Assembly (NCBI RefSeq): GCF_001612615.1
Contig: NZ_BDAU01000011.1
Span: forward strand, 62,001-126,000
DNA from: Nocardia amikacinitolerans NBRC 108937
GTDB lineage: Bacteria; Actinomycetota; Actinomycetes; Mycobacteriales; Mycobacteriaceae
Direction: 5' to 3'
DNA length: 64,000 bases
The notes below the pieces were generated by a model. That model ran no database searches, had not been told where the DNA came from, and saw nothing but the letters and a program-made list of their open reading frames with translations. The position numbers and the translations under genes were made by a program. Positions 61,850 through 64,000 of this stretch are shown here, in pieces; the first letter of the stretch is position 1, and each line of letters opens with the position of its first letter.

Positions 61850-62545
61850 ATGAAAGTTCGCAAGTCCGTCGCGTCCGCCGCGATCGGTGTCGCCGCTCTG
61901 ACAGTGTGCGCAGGCACTGTCCACGCCGAGCCCCTGAGCGTGGACGTCGCACCCGGCGTCAACTACACCGCCTACCAGGACGGGAACACCGCGGTGATCA
62001 CCGTCGACGCCGGCCAGTTGATCGTCGACAAGGGCAGGTTCCAGATTCGCGCCGACGACGGCACGGTACTCGCCGGCGTGCCACTCGAATTCAACGTCAA
62101 CAACGTCGCCTTTCCCATCGACGTGCAGATCGACAAGCAGACCGCCCGCCTGACGCCGTCCCTCGATCCCGCTCGCGCCGAGGCGAAACCGGTGGCGCTG
62201 CCGTTCCAGGACCAGGCCCCGTGGAAGACGCCGTACGATCGCGAGGTCGCCGCGTTCTCCCGAATGGCGGCAACGATCACGGTCGCCGGTGTGGTGGGTG
62301 GTCTGGTCGGCGCGGTCGGCGCCGGAGTGATCGGCTGCCTCGTCGGCGGGGTCACGCTGGCCGCGGCGACCAGCCCGCTCGCGATGATGTTCGGCGCGGG
62401 TCCGGTCGTAGGCTGCCTCATCGGCGCGGGTGCGCTGGCGCCCGTCGGCGCCCTCACCGGCGCCCTCTTCGTCGGCGCCCCGGTCGCGACAGCAGCGGTG
62501 ATCCAGTACTTCACCACGATCAACGAACCGTTCCCGGTGAAGTAG
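61850..62545 (+). CDS. Exported protein with Ala/Gly-rich hydrophobic C-terminus
   Basis: 231 residues, signal peptide ending at VHA (residue ~26). A beta-rich central region (DGNTAVITVDAGQLIVDKG) is followed by ~85 residues of Gly/Ala/Val-rich hydrophobic helices with two cysteines in repeated GCL contexts. Same layout as the protein at 13741-14454; both probably belong to an actinobacterial family of envelope proteins with unknown role. Ends before a strong bidirectional terminator. A palindrome CGACAGCTGTCG lies upstream at 61766-61777. Confidence 0.8.
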   Translation: MKVRKSVASAAIGVAALTVCAGTVHAEPLSVDVAPGVNYTAYQDGNTAVITVDAGQLIVDKGRFQIRADDGTVLAGVPLEFNVNNVAFPIDVQIDKQTARLTPSLDPARAEAKPVALPFQDQAPWKTPYDREVAAFSRMAATITVAGVVGGLVGAVGAGVIGCLVGGVTLAAATSPLAMMFGAGPVVGCLIGAGALAPVGALTGALFVGAPVATAAVIQYFTTINEPFPVK

Positions 62546-62569
62546 CGATCCGGCCCGCGCGGCGTTTCC

Positions 62570-62602
62570 GAGTGGTCCACGGTCGGCGACCGTGGACCAC
62601 TC
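62570..62602. terminator. Strong bidirectional hairpin
   Basis: GAGTGGTCCACGGTC / GACCGTGGACCACTC form a perfect 15-bp stem with a 3-nt loop, between the convergent exported-protein and TetR genes (stops at 62545 and 62682). Likely serves both. Confidence 0.88.
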
Positions 62603-62681
62603 ATCGGCCAACCGGCTCGCTCTTTCTGTCATCGGTCGGGAATCATTGGTCGAATCGACGCGGTAGAACTACTTGCCGCGA

Positions 62682-63332
62682 TCACACCGGCGGCGCACGG
62701 TGGACGACACCGATGCCACGCACCCACAGGGTGGACAGGGTCGCCGCGGCCGCGTCGGCGTCGATATCGACATCGGCCTTGGCCCACTGATAACAGAATT
62801 CACGCACCATGCCGCACAGCGCCGTCGCCGCATAGTTGGCGTCGATGTCGAGAGCGGCCAGGCGGTTGTCCTGCAGCCGGATGATCATCTTTTCGGCCCG
62901 GTCGATGAACAGATCGATCTCGGCTTGACGAAGCTCCTCGATGTCGGGGTTGAGGCCGGCGACCTCGCCCCACATGAGCATCAGGCGTTGGTGATCACGG
63001 AAGGCGAGGACGTAGGCGCGCACCGCCGATTCGATCGCCTCGGCGGCGGTCCGGGGCTGAGTGCCGAGCCGCGAGCGCACCTTGGCGCGCATATCGGTGA
63101 TGAGATTCAGCACCACCGCGTGGAATATCGCTTCCTTCGACTCGAAATAGACGTAGAAGGTCCCGTGCGCGACCCCGGCCTCCGCGACGATGTCGGCGAC
63201 CCGGGTCTCCACATACCCGAGTCGTGCGAAGACGAGCTCGGCGACCTCGACCAATCTGGCCCGAGTTCGTTCACCCCGCGGCGTCAACGCCGGCGCTTGC
63301 TTACCACCCCTGGTGTTCACCGATTGCGACAC
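62682..63332 (-). CDS. TetR-family regulator
   Basis: 216 residues if started at GTG 63332; the open frame reaches 63392. The helix-turn-helix reads VEVAELVFARLGYVETRVADI, then AGVAHGTFYVYFESKEAIF, a standard TetR pattern. The C-terminal ligand domain is helical with WGEVAGLNPDIEELR. Convergent with the exported-protein gene. The operator and ligand are unknown; the membrane-protein gene at the right edge is divergent from it, 369 bp away. Confidence 0.9.
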   Translation of the reverse strand: MSQSVNTRGGKQAPALTPRGERTRARLVEVAELVFARLGYVETRVADIVAEAGVAHGTFYVYFESKEAIFHAVVLNLITDMRAKVRSRLGTQPRTAAEAIESAVRAYVLAFRDHQRLMLMWGEVAGLNPDIEELRQAEIDLFIDRAEKMIIRLQDNRLAALDIDANYAATALCGMVREFCYQWAKADVDIDADAAAATLSTLWVRGIGVVHRAPPV

Positions 63333-63701
63333 ACCACCATCGTCGCAAATCACGCCCCGCCGCAACGCCGACGGGCCCGGTGGCAACGACAAGGCCTACG
63401 TCCGATTCGGTCTCACGGCCCACAGTCTTCCACCGCGGCGTATGCCGAGCAGATCGCAGGTGTCGGCAACGACCTGCCCCGCCGGGCTCCGACTCTGTTC
63501 GAGGACAGGGCGGATACCACGAGCAAACCGCCTGAGAGGCAATAAGGTTTCGGACATGTCCTTCCGCGCAGGCGCTCCGAACTGGCGGGCACCGGAGCAC
63601 CGCCGGTGGCTGGATGTGGGGGCGGTATGTCCGGCGATACGGCGGACGAATTCACGACACCGTGTAGTAGACCGGGGCGGGATGAACTAGCGTGTGGCGC
63701 T
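63333..63701. other. Intergenic region
   Basis: 369 bp between the TetR start and the divergent membrane-protein gene. Short open frames only; no repeat or gene that I can support. Should contain both promoters. Confidence 0.5.
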
Positions 63702-64000
63702 ATGGAACTGGTCTACAACGTTGTGGTCGTCACGCACCTGCTCGGTATGGCCGCGGTGATCGGCGGGTACGCGGCCGGACAGCCCAAGGTGAACGAAGTG
63801 ATGGTGTGGGGTGCGCGGGCGCAGATCGTCACCGGGATCGTGCTGGTCGGGATGGCCGAGTCGATCGGTTCGCTGGACAAAGACCTCGACATGGTGAAGA
63901 TCGGCGTCAAGCTGGTCATCTCCGTGTTGGTCGCCGGGTTCGCCGAGGTGGCGCGCGCCGATGCCAAGCGGGGCAAGGATGTGCCGTGGATGACGCACGC
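63702..64000 (+). CDS. Integral membrane protein (3' partial)
   Basis: ATG 63702; open to the right edge, 99 codons visible. Three hydrophobic helices: VVVVTHLLGMAAVIGGYAAG, then AQIVTGIVLVGMAE, then IGVKLVISVLVAGFAEVA, with KDVPW after them. Resembles small actinobacterial four-helix membrane proteins of unknown function. The end is outside the window. Confidence 0.75.
   Translation, partial: MELVYNVVVVTHLLGMAAVIGGYAAGQPKVNEVMVWGARAQIVTGIVLVGMAESIGSLDKDLDMVKIGVKLVISVLVAGFAEVARADAKRGKDVPWMTH

Overview
The window is high-GC DNA with GTG starts, AGGA-type ribosome binding sites and GTGA/ATGA overlaps, so it comes from an actinomycete. A PknK-type kinase, a MAS-like polyketide synthase, a lipoprotein L,D-transpeptidase and Nocardia/Mycobacterium-style Ala/Gly-rich exported proteins make a Nocardia-like mycolic-acid bacterium most likely. 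That genus call is inference from gene content; no rRNA or marker gene is present.

Layout. 1-13.76 kb: the 3' part of a large NRPS gene, with four complete C-A-PCP modules and a thioesterase; its 5' end lies outside the window. 13.7-19.9 kb: an exported protein, an L,D-transpeptidase and a multicopper oxidase, interleaved with two junctions (about 15.3 and 19.3 kb) where N-terminally truncated remnants of divergent genes are fused head to head (AraC/YeiH-like transporter; MarR/unknown). 19.9-26.4 kb: a DUF35 OB-fold protein and a giant single-chain biotin-dependent acyl-CoA carboxylase, closed by a strong hairpin. 26.6-29.5 kb: a LuxR response regulator with two histidine-kinase-like membrane proteins. 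29.7-32.3 kb: a GTPase / small protein / zinc-ribbon cassette, a secreted phospholipase A2 and a small secreted protein.

33.4-50.4 kb is the most unusual region. It is a biosynthetic gene cluster of lower and mixed GC with one fully reducing MAS-like PKS, a discrete ACP, a GNAT acyltransferase, a SnoaL-like protein, a P450, a glycosyltransferase, and six non-heme iron oxygenases of three families: three IPNS-like, one JmjC/cupin-like and two tandem phytanoyl-CoA-dioxygenase-like. I infer that the PKS makes a methyl-branched chain which is then heavily oxidised and possibly glycosylated. I cannot match the gene set to a known product.

50.8-56.2 kb encodes an oligopeptide-type ABC importer in which two ATPases and one permease are fused into one protein. 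56.4-59.65 kb encodes a kinase/NB-ARC/TPR/LuxR regulator. 60.3-64.0 kb holds an MHS-type transporter behind a probable operator, a second exported Ala/Gly-rich protein, a TetR regulator and the start of a membrane protein.
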